Shown piece after piece: positions 1-7,882 of a DNA stretch of 64,000 bases. The number at the start of each line of letters is the position of its first letter. Position 1 is the stretch's first letter. The stretch lies in NCBI GenBank assembly GCA_965230225.1, contig CBDDKM010000006.1, positions 62,001 through 126,000 on the forward strand. Reading direction: 5' to 3'. A program made the translations under genes and the position numbers. The notes beneath the pieces were generated by a model that was not told the origin of the DNA, ran no database searches, and was given only the letters and a program-made list of their open reading frames with translations. This DNA is from CALSMU01 sp965230225 (GTDB lineage Bacteria > Bacteroidota > Bacteroidia > Flavobacteriales_D > Parvicellaceae).

Positions 1-919
1 TTCCTCCATGTGGTGATTTTCCAACCACATTGGCTCTACCCAGGCTTCCGCCTCCACCCTGGTAGTGGTAAAAAATGTCGTTCTTGTAGTTAAGAGGGTG
101 TTCAATAGTTGCTCTGGCTTTGGTGTCGTACTTCGACCAAACTTCCACTTCGATCTTGTCGTTAGGAATTTGCCTGGAATCGTTTGCTACTTTGAAATCA
201 CCCCCGGAGTATGCACCTCCCTTAACTTTGGAGTCAAAGTCGGTGTATGGCGTTTTACCTCCGAGGTTTTTGGTTTTAAGTACTTTTCCGTTGGTTAGAG
301 TCACCTCCATCCCAATCGAAACCACAGTAAGCATTCCCACTTTTGCAGGAGGGTTAACTAGTTTTAGTTCTATGGATTTAATGGATTTTCCCTTTAGAGT
401 ATTCTCTTCAGCTTCTTTAGCTGCTAAAGCTGCATTAGCTTCTTTTCTTTCGTCTCTAGCTCCGGTTTGGTTAGCTTTAATGGTTCTTCTGTAGTTGTCC
501 AACAGTGCTTTTTCATCTACATATTTACCCGGCTTACCTTGTGTAAGAATGTACTTAATGTCTGCTCCTTTAGCTGCTGTCCAGCTGTAGTAAAAGATTT
601 TTTTATCAATTACGGTAGTAACTATGGTTTCCGAACCATGGTAGTAAGCAGGGTAGGCAGGAAGATCCGCTTCGTAAAACTCTTCAATTAATCCTACTCT
701 TTTAATAAGCATTTTACCACATTGATCTCCTTCTTTGTAGAATTCTACCGGCCAATTTTTTGTGGCTTTTTGGAATAGATACTTGTTGTATCCTTTTTCG
801 GTGGTTTTGTAAACCGGATAGCTGCCGGATTCCAGCTTAGCTATTTGAATGTTTTGGTTGTCCTGGGCCTGGGCAAGGGTAAATGCCCCGAGTAGCCATA
901 ACAAAATTCCCCTTTTCAT
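1..919 (-). CDS. Partial secreted protein of unknown function (C-terminus beyond window)
   Basis: This minus-strand reading frame starts at an ATG at 919-917 and stays open to the first base of the window, so about 306 residues of the N-terminal part are seen. It opens with MKRGILLWLLGAFTLAQAQ, a clear signal peptide, so the product is exported. A charged Ala/Glu/Lys-rich helical stretch follows near residue 165, then a beta-rich segment, then a Gly-rich piece (YQGGGGSLGR) at the window edge. I do not recognise a family. The gene ends outside the window, so length and C-terminal sorting signals cannot be judged. Confidence 0.75.
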   Translation of the reverse strand, partial: MKRGILLWLLGAFTLAQAQDNQNIQIAKLESGSYPVYKTTEKGYNKYLFQKATKNWPVEFYKEGDQCGKMLIKRVGLIEEFYEADLPAYPAYYHGSETIVTTVIDKKIFYYSWTAAKGADIKYILTQGKPGKYVDEKALLDNYRRTIKANQTGARDERKEANAALAAKEAEENTLKGKSIKSIELKLVNPPAKVGMLTVVSIGMEVTLTNGKVLKTKNLGGKTPYTDFDSKVKGGAYSGGDFKVANDSRQIPNDKIEVEVWSKYDTKARATIEHPLNYKNDIFYHYQGGGGSLGRANVVGKSPHGG

Positions 920-1039
920 ATCGACTTTTTTAATTTGATGGGTCAATACTAAGAGGGATAAAATGTTTATCCTAGGTTCGTTTTAGCAACAGCAAATTTT
1001 GTTCAGGAATGGACAATTTTTGTCTTTTCAGGTAAAAGA

Positions 1040-1072
1040 AACTCCCATTAATTGCATGAATCAATGGGAGTT
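1040..1072 (-). terminator. Rho-independent-type hairpin after the S8 protease gene
   Basis: The arms AACTCCCATT (1040-1049) and AATGGGAGTT (1063-1072) form a perfect 10-bp stem with a 13-nt loop. Read on the minus strand, the hairpin comes 39 nt after the protease stop and is followed by a T-rich stretch (TTCTTTTACC). It also separates the protease from the next minus-strand gene. Confidence 0.65.
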
Positions 1073-1110
1073 AAATACGTTGTTGTGATAGTTCTGTAGT
1101 CTATAATTGA

Positions 1111-3798
1111 TTAAGCTAATGGATTCTTGATGATCAACTTGATGAGTTTCTTATCCAGGTGTTCCATACAATGTCCACATGGGTCAAATCCTTCTGCAAT
1201 GGCTTCAGTAATGTCTTCAAATCCAACTTTGTTTTTATCGGATGATCTTTTACCGAAACTACAGTTAGAAGCATGTAGCTCTTTAGAGTTTAAATTACCA
1301 ATATAAGCAGATTTAAAGTTGGTTATGTTTACTGTTCTAAGAAGTGTTTTATTACTGTAGAAATTGATCGAACCAACTGGTGTTTCGTTACCTTCTGGAG
1401 ATTGATAAGAGAGAATGATGTCGTTCTCTCCTTTAATATCCCCATTAGTATTAATGAACGCTTCTGCAGAGTTTAACTGATAATAGGAGTAAATTCGGTT
1501 AGATCGAATAAGTTTTAGTCCTTTAGTGGAGTCTTCAATAATTGATTTTCTAATTCTAATTGTACAGTTGCCATACTCTAAATGGTTAAAAGCAATTTTT
1601 AATTGAGATTTAATTCCTCTAATTATTTCTCCCGGAAATTTAATGGTCCCTGTAAGTCCGGGGTCAAGGTTGGTGGAAGTAGTTCCCTTCCAGGCAACAT
1701 TGTTGTTGGTTCTTACCCAGTTTTCAAAACTAGCCTGGTCTACAATTGTGTTAAACCCTGGCATGTGGTTGTGGCTCGAATCCAAAACAACAATAAACTG
1801 AGGGTCTGAAGTTAAATTGAAATTAGCAGGGTTCCATTGTACCGGACCAAATACATCAAAATCTCCCGCGTTAACCTGATTGTAAGAAGTTTGGTTAATC
1901 ATTTGCCAATTGGCAGGAGTACCTAGATTAGGGGTGTCGGTTACATAAATGTAAGCCGTAAATGGTCCACTAACCACACCTTTGTTTTGGATTCTTAAGT
2001 ATAGATAATTATTAGTGTTTAGGTTAACAGGTTTGCTCCAACTGCTTTTGTGTTTGGTGGTAATTCCTAAATAGATCGCATCGTTAGGAGAGTAGCGATT
2101 AATTATGTCTGGGCTATTGTTCGGAATATTATTAGTGCTGTTCCCAGAACCATTATCTTTTACAATATCACGAATAAATGCCTGCGTTCCCTTTCTTAGA
2201 AAATTAAAAGCTTCGTTAGCTTTAACTATACCATAGCCTGTGGCCTTGTTCCAACCAGAATGAGCAGCGTCTCCATGATGTGATGTGCCTACGGTAACAT
2301 CCAAACAAGCATTTTCTAATATGTTTTTAATTGCTCTTGGAGTTAAATTTTGATGGCTGGATTTAAGTAAAGAAACGATTCCTGCTACTTGAGGAGCGGC
2401 AAGAGAAGTACCAATGGCTGCGGCCCATCCATCATCTGGTTGAGTACCATCTAATGTGCTATTACCTTGATCTCTGGTTCGATCGGGTGCAGTGGGAGAC
2501 ATTAGTCGTTCAGGTGGTGTAACTCCACCGGAGAGGGCGGTTAAGTCTGGTACATGTCGCTGTGGAATCTGATATCTAAAGCTATCAAAACTACTTGATA
2601 TGTCCGAAACTCTGTAGCTGGTTCCCGCCATGTGGATACTTCCTCCAATAGAAACAATATCGGGGTGAGCAATGGGTTCAACGGGGGCAGTAAATGGAAG
2701 GTCAGATTGACCGTTTCCTGCTCCACAAACTACTGTGCTCCCGTTAGCCACAATGTCTGCAATAACTAACTGAGTGGATAGGAAACTTTGTAAATAATTA
2801 ACAGAGGTAGACATTCCCCAGCTACAGTTCACCACATCTGGTGGGGTAAGAAAGTTGGAGATACGAATCATACACTCTAAAAACTGACTATCGTGGTAAG
2901 GTTTATAGTATCCTAAGAATTGATAATTTGCTTCTGGAGCGACTTCCTGAGCATGTGCTGCCACCATTATTCCGTGTCCATCTACATCACCTGCACCTAA
3001 AGTTCTTTGCTGCATTCCGGTAGGGTCGGTAAATGGAATTGAAATTGGGTTATTTAAGTTGGGGTAACCCTGAGCCGTATAAAATGGATGCCAGTAGGCG
3101 TAGGTGGCCCAATATTCATCTTCTGTAAATGGAATGTTGTTGCTGTGTACAATGGTGTTACCCTGAGTTGTAATTCCTGTTAGTGAAATACTGCTGGAGT
3201 ATTTGTCAGACAATGAAATGTCGTATAAATCCAGAATATCATTATCAACAGACAGTGTGAGACCGTTAATTTGACAAGGTTCTTTAGTCATTATGGCAAA
3301 CCCGGTATCTATTACAGCTACAGTGGTTCCTGCTCCCTTGTTTGCATAATTTTGATGAATGTCGTCTACATCTAAAATGTCTTTGATGTAGTTGAAATCC
3401 CTTTGGTTGCTACCCAATGGAGGAGGGGTTGGAGAAACAGATAATGGAGCAGCTGATGGAGGTAGTTCCAGATGGTCAAATACATGGGAAATCTCTTTAA
3501 GGTTTGGTTGCTTGTCGAAAGAGTAGGTAATGGCTCCATCCTTTTGTTTGGTTACCTTGATGTTGGCTTTAACCAGCTTTTCCAGTTCTGTACGTTCCAT
3601 GCTAAAGCGCACGATCAACTCATTACTTTCAGTAACAATTGCACCTTTCTCCTTTAAAAAGCTTATGGCTTTTCTAAGGGTGTCTTTACTGGCTTTGAAT
3701 TCATTAATGAACTCGGCTCGGATTAGGTGTTGGTGACGGTTAATGTTGTATTTACCGTTCGACTTTAGTGTTGCATAAATTTTAATGTAATTTTTCAT
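1111..3798 (-). CDS. S8 (subtilisin-family) serine peptidase with an S53-like prodomain
   Basis: This 895-residue protein has the full S8 catalytic set: Asp164 in AVIDTG, His275 in DVDGHG, the oxyanion Asn362 in GAGNG, and Ser465 in GTSLAAP. Residues 1-115 precede the catalytic domain and read like a pro-kumamolisin-type activation domain (FKASKDTLRKAISFLKEKG, then a PNLKEISHVFDHLELPP linker). That domain is usual in S53 rather than S8 enzymes. Residues of about 590-740 look like a CARDB-type beta-sandwich. The tail carries a CGHC motif near residue 880. No signal peptide is visible, and an in-frame TAA shortly upstream of the ATG rules out a longer start. The gene stands alone between terminators. 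The peptidase call is firm; the prodomain assignment is my reading and needs a profile search. Confidence 0.9.
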   Translation of the reverse strand: MKNYIKIYATLKSNGKYNINRHQHLIRAEFINEFKASKDTLRKAISFLKEKGAIVTESNELIVRFSMERTELEKLVKANIKVTKQKDGAITYSFDKQPNLKEISHVFDHLELPPSAAPLSVSPTPPPLGSNQRDFNYIKDILDVDDIHQNYANKGAGTTVAVIDTGFAIMTKEPCQINGLTLSVDNDILDLYDISLSDKYSSSISLTGITTQGNTIVHSNNIPFTEDEYWATYAYWHPFYTAQGYPNLNNPISIPFTDPTGMQQRTLGAGDVDGHGIMVAAHAQEVAPEANYQFLGYYKPYHDSQFLECMIRISNFLTPPDVVNCSWGMSTSVNYLQSFLSTQLVIADIVANGSTVVCGAGNGQSDLPFTAPVEPIAHPDIVSIGGSIHMAGTSYRVSDISSSFDSFRYQIPQRHVPDLTALSGGVTPPERLMSPTAPDRTRDQGNSTLDGTQPDDGWAAAIGTSLAAPQVAGIVSLLKSSHQNLTPRAIKNILENACLDVTVGTSHHGDAAHSGWNKATGYGIVKANEAFNFLRKGTQAFIRDIVKDNGSGNSTNNIPNNSPDIINRYSPNDAIYLGITTKHKSSWSKPVNLNTNNYLYLRIQNKGVVSGPFTAYIYVTDTPNLGTPANWQMINQTSYNQVNAGDFDVFGPVQWNPANFNLTSDPQFIVVLDSSHNHMPGFNTIVDQASFENWVRTNNNVAWKGTTSTNLDPGLTGTIKFPGEIIRGIKSQLKIAFNHLEYGNCTIRIRKSIIEDSTKGLKLIRSNRIYSYYQLNSAEAFINTNGDIKGENDIILSYQSPEGNETPVGSINFYSNKTLLRTVNITNFKSAYIGNLNSKELHASNCSFGKRSSDKNKVGFEDITEAIAEGFDPCGHCMEHLDKKLIKLIIKNPLA

Positions 3799-3916
3799 AT
3801 ATGGGGGTTTTTGTGCTAAAACTAGTTAGCCACCGCATAGCCTCAATTTACAGTTCATGAATAGGAACTTTGAATGTATGAATTGTAACTTTTTTAACTT
3901 GAATTGTAAAAATGAA

Positions 3917-3940
3917 AAAAGGTGCTTTTAAGCACCTTTT
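3917..3940 (-). terminator. Hairpin terminator after the MuiA-like gene
   Basis: AAAAGGTGCTT and AAGCACCTTTT form an 11-bp stem closed by TT, 6 nt beyond the stop of the minus-strand gene ending at 3947. The stem contains its own A and T tracts, so it could act in either direction. Confidence 0.75.
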
Positions 3941-3946
3941 CTGATT

Positions 3947-5527
3947 TTAGAAAGACGGGCAAGAAATTACCCTGAAAGCCTTGTGTTTGACTTTGTAAAA
4001 GCTTCTGTACCCTCCGTTGGCCTCATAAAAGTCCTTAGGGATCTTAATCTCATATTGGAAATCAATGGATTTGTTACCTCTTGGTGGAATGGTAGTTTTC
4101 CATGTCAGTAAACCATCTGGTTCGAAATACTCCGCATCATCAATTCCTGTTACATTGAATTTAACCTTGTCTGATCCGTCGTATACCGGAACTTGATCCA
4201 ATATTTCTATAGGAATAGGTTGATCTGAATTGCTTTTAATGGTAATACTCACTTTTGTTTTCTCCACCGAGTAGTTTCCAACGAAGTTTCTAGGGTGTTC
4301 CTTAATCTCTTCCTTCCAGGTGGTTTGAATGGTTTTGTCTTTTCCTAAGAATACTCCGAGTGTGTCGTTTTCTGCATAAGTATTCAGGAATGTTTTTCCC
4401 ATGTAAGTACCATGGTTGTATACATTAGTGGTTCCCGGAATAAGGTTGTATTGGTTCCAGTTGGGAATTTTAGCCATTAGGAAACCGAATGGATCTAACT
4501 TAGGGATAAGTAAGTAGTTAAAGGAAGCTGCCATTTTATATTCTTCCACATCCACTAAGTATGGCTTGGCGTCCGATGGGATGCTGTATTTGTGCTTAAT
4601 GCTGTATTCTGCTATGGCGTTCATTACTTGTACTTCTCTAAACTCAACTCCATCTACTTTGTGCCCGCTTCTGGCTTTATTGGCGCTAGCAAGACTTGGC
4701 ATATCAAAGCCTTTGATAGGATCTGCGGTAGATAGTTTAATGCTTACATCTTTCCATGGAGTACCGGAAGAGTTAAATACATTAGCTCTAAAGTTGAATT
4801 CCAATGGTTGGTCTGGACCATTGTATTTAAAATCGTACATCGGTGCCCAGCCACCTTTTTCAGTTAAGAATTTAAAGTCAAATTTTATTCTTTGTTTAGA
4901 AGGACTGGTTACTACCAACATTATTTCGGAAGTAGAGTGGGAGGTAGTTACCGAAAGTTGTTTTAACTGACGAGAAAACTGGTCGGAACGGTAAGTAAGT
5001 CGTGTTTCTTTTTGTCCCAATCGGTACAGTTGCATGGCAATGTCAGTGTATCTTTTTCTAAAGAACTCCGAAGCCTTTTCTATTTCGTCTACGTCAACTC
5101 CTTTTGAAACACCTCCAATGGACTCGTCTTTAAATAACCTGGCCTTTTCAGCGTGTAAGATATCTGTTTTAACCGCAATAAAATCTAGCTCCTGCTCAAT
5201 GCGTTCAATGCTGTCTTTAACAGCTGCAATTCTTTCCGGTAGCGCCCTTTTCTCCTTAATGTAATTGTATTTTTCTGTTACGGTAATGATGGCCACATCT
5301 TTAGAAGAAGGAGTAATGTTTACCGTATTTTCGATAATGTGCGGAGTTAACCCGGTGAAAACTATGGCGTTTTTTCCTTTGTTTAGGGTGAGCTCTTTTT
5401 GGTAATGAACTTCAGCGGCAGAAGGGTAAACCGTAATACCGGTAATTTTTGCCGTTGTTTCAATCGGTTTCTGTGCTGTAGAAGCTACAATGCTCCAAAT
5501 AAGACCAAGGGTTAATACAATTCTCAT
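3947..5527 (-). CDS. DUF4139/MuiA-family (mucoidy inhibitor A-like) exported protein
   Basis: The 526-residue product starts with the signal peptide MRIVLTLGLIWSIVASTAQ. A DUF4140-type N-terminal domain follows (about residues 25-90, ITGITVYPSAAEVHY and GLTPHIIENTV). A coiled-coil stretch spans about 90-190, and a DUF4139 domain fills the rest (GGWAPMYDFKY, PWKDVSIKLSTADP). This order is typical of proteins annotated as mucoidy inhibitor MuiA; their molecular function is not established. The gene begins 3 nt after the stop of the PorP/SprF-like gene, so the two are probably cotranscribed. Both products are predicted to leave the cytoplasm, which suggests a shared envelope role. Confidence 0.85.
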   Translation of the reverse strand: MRIVLTLGLIWSIVASTAQKPIETTAKITGITVYPSAAEVHYQKELTLNKGKNAIVFTGLTPHIIENTVNITPSSKDVAIITVTEKYNYIKEKRALPERIAAVKDSIERIEQELDFIAVKTDILHAEKARLFKDESIGGVSKGVDVDEIEKASEFFRKRYTDIAMQLYRLGQKETRLTYRSDQFSRQLKQLSVTTSHSTSEIMLVVTSPSKQRIKFDFKFLTEKGGWAPMYDFKYNGPDQPLEFNFRANVFNSSGTPWKDVSIKLSTADPIKGFDMPSLASANKARSGHKVDGVEFREVQVMNAIAEYSIKHKYSIPSDAKPYLVDVEEYKMAASFNYLLIPKLDPFGFLMAKIPNWNQYNLIPGTTNVYNHGTYMGKTFLNTYAENDTLGVFLGKDKTIQTTWKEEIKEHPRNFVGNYSVEKTKVSITIKSNSDQPIPIEILDQVPVYDGSDKVKFNVTGIDDAEYFEPDGLLTWKTTIPPRGNKSIDFQYEIKIPKDFYEANGGYRSFYKVKHKAFRVISCPSF

Positions 5528-5530
5528 GGG

Positions 5531-6460
5531 TTAAAATTTATAGGTTAAATAAGTTTGAAATTGACCTGGATAAATGCTGTTAAAGTCATCCGAGCTATAG
5601 GTTAGGTCGTATCCTAGTTTAAGTTGGATCATACGGTCTTTACGAACCCAACCGTATCGTAAATACCTTTCAAATCCAATCATAGGGGTGCAGTGAAAGT
5701 TTTCTTGATTGGCCCAACCATAGCGACCTCCAAGCATGATGGAAGCTTTTCTGGAGACTTTTGCTCCAAATGTCATGTTGAGGTAGTGGCTGGTTTGATC
5801 TAATGCTAACACATTTCCCGTATTTATAGCGGTATAGCTAATTTCCGATGAGGTATTTTTATCAATTAGCCTTAGTAAGTTTCCCAGGCTAACGTATTGA
5901 TATGACTCAAAAGAAGAGTGGATTTGGTGAAGCGGAATATTAAGTATCCCGATGTTAAAGTATAAAGCATCCGAGGGCAAAGTAACCGACAGGGAGATGT
6001 TGAGGTTGTTTTCGTTTCTAACAGGAGAATTCTCAGCAGTATGATCAAATTGGTAATAGGAGTGTTGTCCTGAATAGTGTGCAAGCTGTAAGTGCTTTAT
6101 GTTAGCTCCTAATTTTAAGAAAATACTATTGAAAATAACTGTTCGATACCCAACTCCAATTCCTCCATATTGGTAGTTGATGCTATCGTTTAAGGTAACT
6201 TTTCCTCCGTAAACTCCTGTACCTAAAAACAGTCCTTCGAAGTATTTGGAGAAAGAACCGGAATACTGACGGAATTCATTTTGGTTAACTGGGATCCCTG
6301 CATGATTAAAAGAAAGTAGTAAATCTGTTTTTTTATCTGCTAAAGCAGAAGGATTGGACTCTGTATTGAAATAGTCGATGGGTTGGTAAGGGTATACCTG
6401 AGCCAATAAAGCGTTGCTTAGTGGGGCAAGAAAAATCAACAATATCAGAACCTTTTTCAT
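5531..6460 (-). CDS. PorP/SprF-like outer-membrane protein
   Basis: The 309-residue protein has a signal peptide (MKKVLILLIFLAPLSNALLAQ). A segment with NPSALAD near residue 36 follows, then alternating aromatic/polar strands typical of an outer-membrane beta barrel, ending in an aromatic residue (YLTYKF). The N-terminal motif and overall plan resemble the PorP/SprF family, which contributes to type IX secretion and to surface display of SprB-like adhesins. The NPA(L)AG signature is imperfect, so a generic beta-barrel protein remains possible. It is the first gene of an apparent two-gene operon with the MuiA-like gene. Confidence 0.6.
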   Translation of the reverse strand: MKKVLILLIFLAPLSNALLAQVYPYQPIDYFNTESNPSALADKKTDLLLSFNHAGIPVNQNEFRQYSGSFSKYFEGLFLGTGVYGGKVTLNDSINYQYGGIGVGYRTVIFNSIFLKLGANIKHLQLAHYSGQHSYYQFDHTAENSPVRNENNLNISLSVTLPSDALYFNIGILNIPLHQIHSSFESYQYVSLGNLLRLIDKNTSSEISYTAINTGNVLALDQTSHYLNMTFGAKVSRKASIMLGGRYGWANQENFHCTPMIGFERYLRYGWVRKDRMIQLKLGYDLTYSSDDFNSIYPGQFQTYLTYKF

Positions 6461-6589
6461 GTATTAGGGCGGTTAGTTTTGTCTAATAGGGAGGAGGATT
6501 AGTTTAAATCCATAAATAGTTGTATTTTTTTTGAACTTTTATGGAAAGTAGTTGTACCAAACACCACAACACTAAAGAAATTGAACGGT

Positions 6590-7360
6590 ATGAAAAAACA
6601 CATCACTATTCCCGAACCATGTCATGAAAACTGGAATGAAATGACACCGGAAGAGCAAGGTAGGCACTGTGCAGTATGCGATAAGGTAGTTATGGATTTT
6701 ACCCATAAAAGCAAAGAAGAAATTATAGATAAAATAGAATCTTCAGAGGAGCAGGTTTGCGGAAGGTTTAATATGACGCATGTTTCTCCCACAAAGGCGC
6801 AGATGGAGTTTTATCATAAATACAAGCACCGATACAAAAACATTGCTGCTTCTATTTTAGCCATTGGAGGAACCATGGCTGCTAACGAAGCAGTAGCTCA
6901 AGGAGATGTGTACATTAAAGGAGATGTGGATGTAAATGTTCAGGAGCAGGTGCAGACCAACATTAATCCTGTTATTCTAAAAGGAGAAGTGAAACACTTT
7001 AGAGAAAGTGGTGGAGCTGCAGGTGTTAGAATTGTTGTGTTGAGTGGTGGTAAACACATTGCCAGAGCGATATCCGATAAAGATGGTAAATACCGAATGA
7101 CCCTCCCGGAAGGAAAGGTGATGAACAATCAGATTAGGGTAGAAGCCACCATGGAAAACTTTGACCCGAAAATCCTGGATCATGTGGCAATTACAAAGGA
7201 GGAAATGTCTCTTCAGATTGTTCTGAACAATGATATTATGCTACTGGGAGAACCTGCTATAGAGCCTGTTGAAATTCAGGAAGTGCCTAAAGAATGTGTA
7301 GTAGGCAAGGTTAAGATTGATCACAAAAAGGAAATAGAAGAGAAGAAAGAAAAGAAGTAA
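6590..7360 (+). CDS. CarboxypepD_reg-like protein with N-terminal Cys motif
   Basis: The start is placed at the ATG at 6590 (MKKHITIPEPC), not at an in-frame TTG three codons earlier. The N-terminal 45 residues carry the IPEPCHENWNEM...HCAVCDKVVMDFT pattern with a CxxC, seen in many Bacteroidota proteins and possibly metal- or redox-related. A hydrophobic segment follows (about residues 86-104, IAASILAIGGTMAANEAVAQ). After it comes a carboxypeptidase regulatory-like beta-sandwich (GAAGVRIVVLSGG, AISDKDGKYRMTLPEGK). The C-terminus is Lys/Glu-rich. A short lipoprotein gene follows after 20 nt. Function is unknown. The topology suggests a short cytoplasmic zinc-ribbon-like piece anchored to a periplasmic domain. 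Confidence 0.75.
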   Translation: MKKHITIPEPCHENWNEMTPEEQGRHCAVCDKVVMDFTHKSKEEIIDKIESSEEQVCGRFNMTHVSPTKAQMEFYHKYKHRYKNIAASILAIGGTMAANEAVAQGDVYIKGDVDVNVQEQVQTNINPVILKGEVKHFRESGGAAGVRIVVLSGGKHIARAISDKDGKYRMTLPEGKVMNNQIRVEATMENFDPKILDHVAITKEEMSLQIVLNNDIMLLGEPAIEPVEIQEVPKECVVGKVKIDHKKEIEEKKEKK

Positions 7361-7380
7361 GTTCGTATACTTGTATCAGT

Positions 7381-7881
7381 ATGAAATTGATAGCAGGATT
7401 GATAACGATTTGGATGCTTGGTGTTACGAGTGCTTGTGTAGAACATCGAAAAGGGCAGGAGCGTGATTGTTGTTCTAATTGTAACTATCAATCAAAAGCG
7501 TTGATATTCCCAATAGATCATTCTAAAAGTCAAGGTGTTCAATCTCAAAAAGCAAAATCGATAAATAAAGAATTGCTTGAGAAATATAAGGGTGTGATGG
7601 AAAGTAGTGGAGTAGAAAGAGCCGCGAAGGCAAATGGTTATAAAAACATTGATTGTGTTAAACAGAAATTAAGCGTCGAAATTGATAAATATGGAGGGCT
7701 AAATATCCTATATCGTGACTCCACTGCGGAAGTTGTCAATTTAATGTGTCAGGAAATTATTAATTGTACAGATAGTTCTTTAAATGACGAGATGCCTCTT
7801 CTGGAAGGTCAAAAGGTTAGTATATCTCACCATTTTATGGTGGAACCTCCAATGGCTGAGGTTTATATAAAAAACAAATGA
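7381..7881 (+). CDS. Small exported protein, possible lipoprotein, unknown function
   Basis: The 166-residue product begins with a hydrophobic signal (MKLIAGLITIWMLGVTSAC) whose Cys19 could be lipidated, although the lipobox is weak (Thr at -3). The mature part is Lys-rich with several further cysteines (CCSNCNY). It lies 20 nt after the CarboxypepD_reg-like gene, so cotranscription is likely. It is convergent with the outer-membrane receptor gene, with stop codons almost touching. I do not recognise a family. Confidence 0.65.
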   Translation: MKLIAGLITIWMLGVTSACVEHRKGQERDCCSNCNYQSKALIFPIDHSKSQGVQSQKAKSINKELLEKYKGVMESSGVERAAKANGYKNIDCVKQKLSVEIDKYGGLNILYRDSTAEVVNLMCQEIINCTDSSLNDEMPLLEGQKVSISHHFMVEPPMAEVYIKNK

Positions 7882-7882
7882 T

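Noticed and set aside
6474..6481. Promoter box TAGTTTTG for the gene at 6590
   Set aside because: Matches TAnnTTTG but has no -33 partner and would give a leader of about 100 nt; too weak to list.
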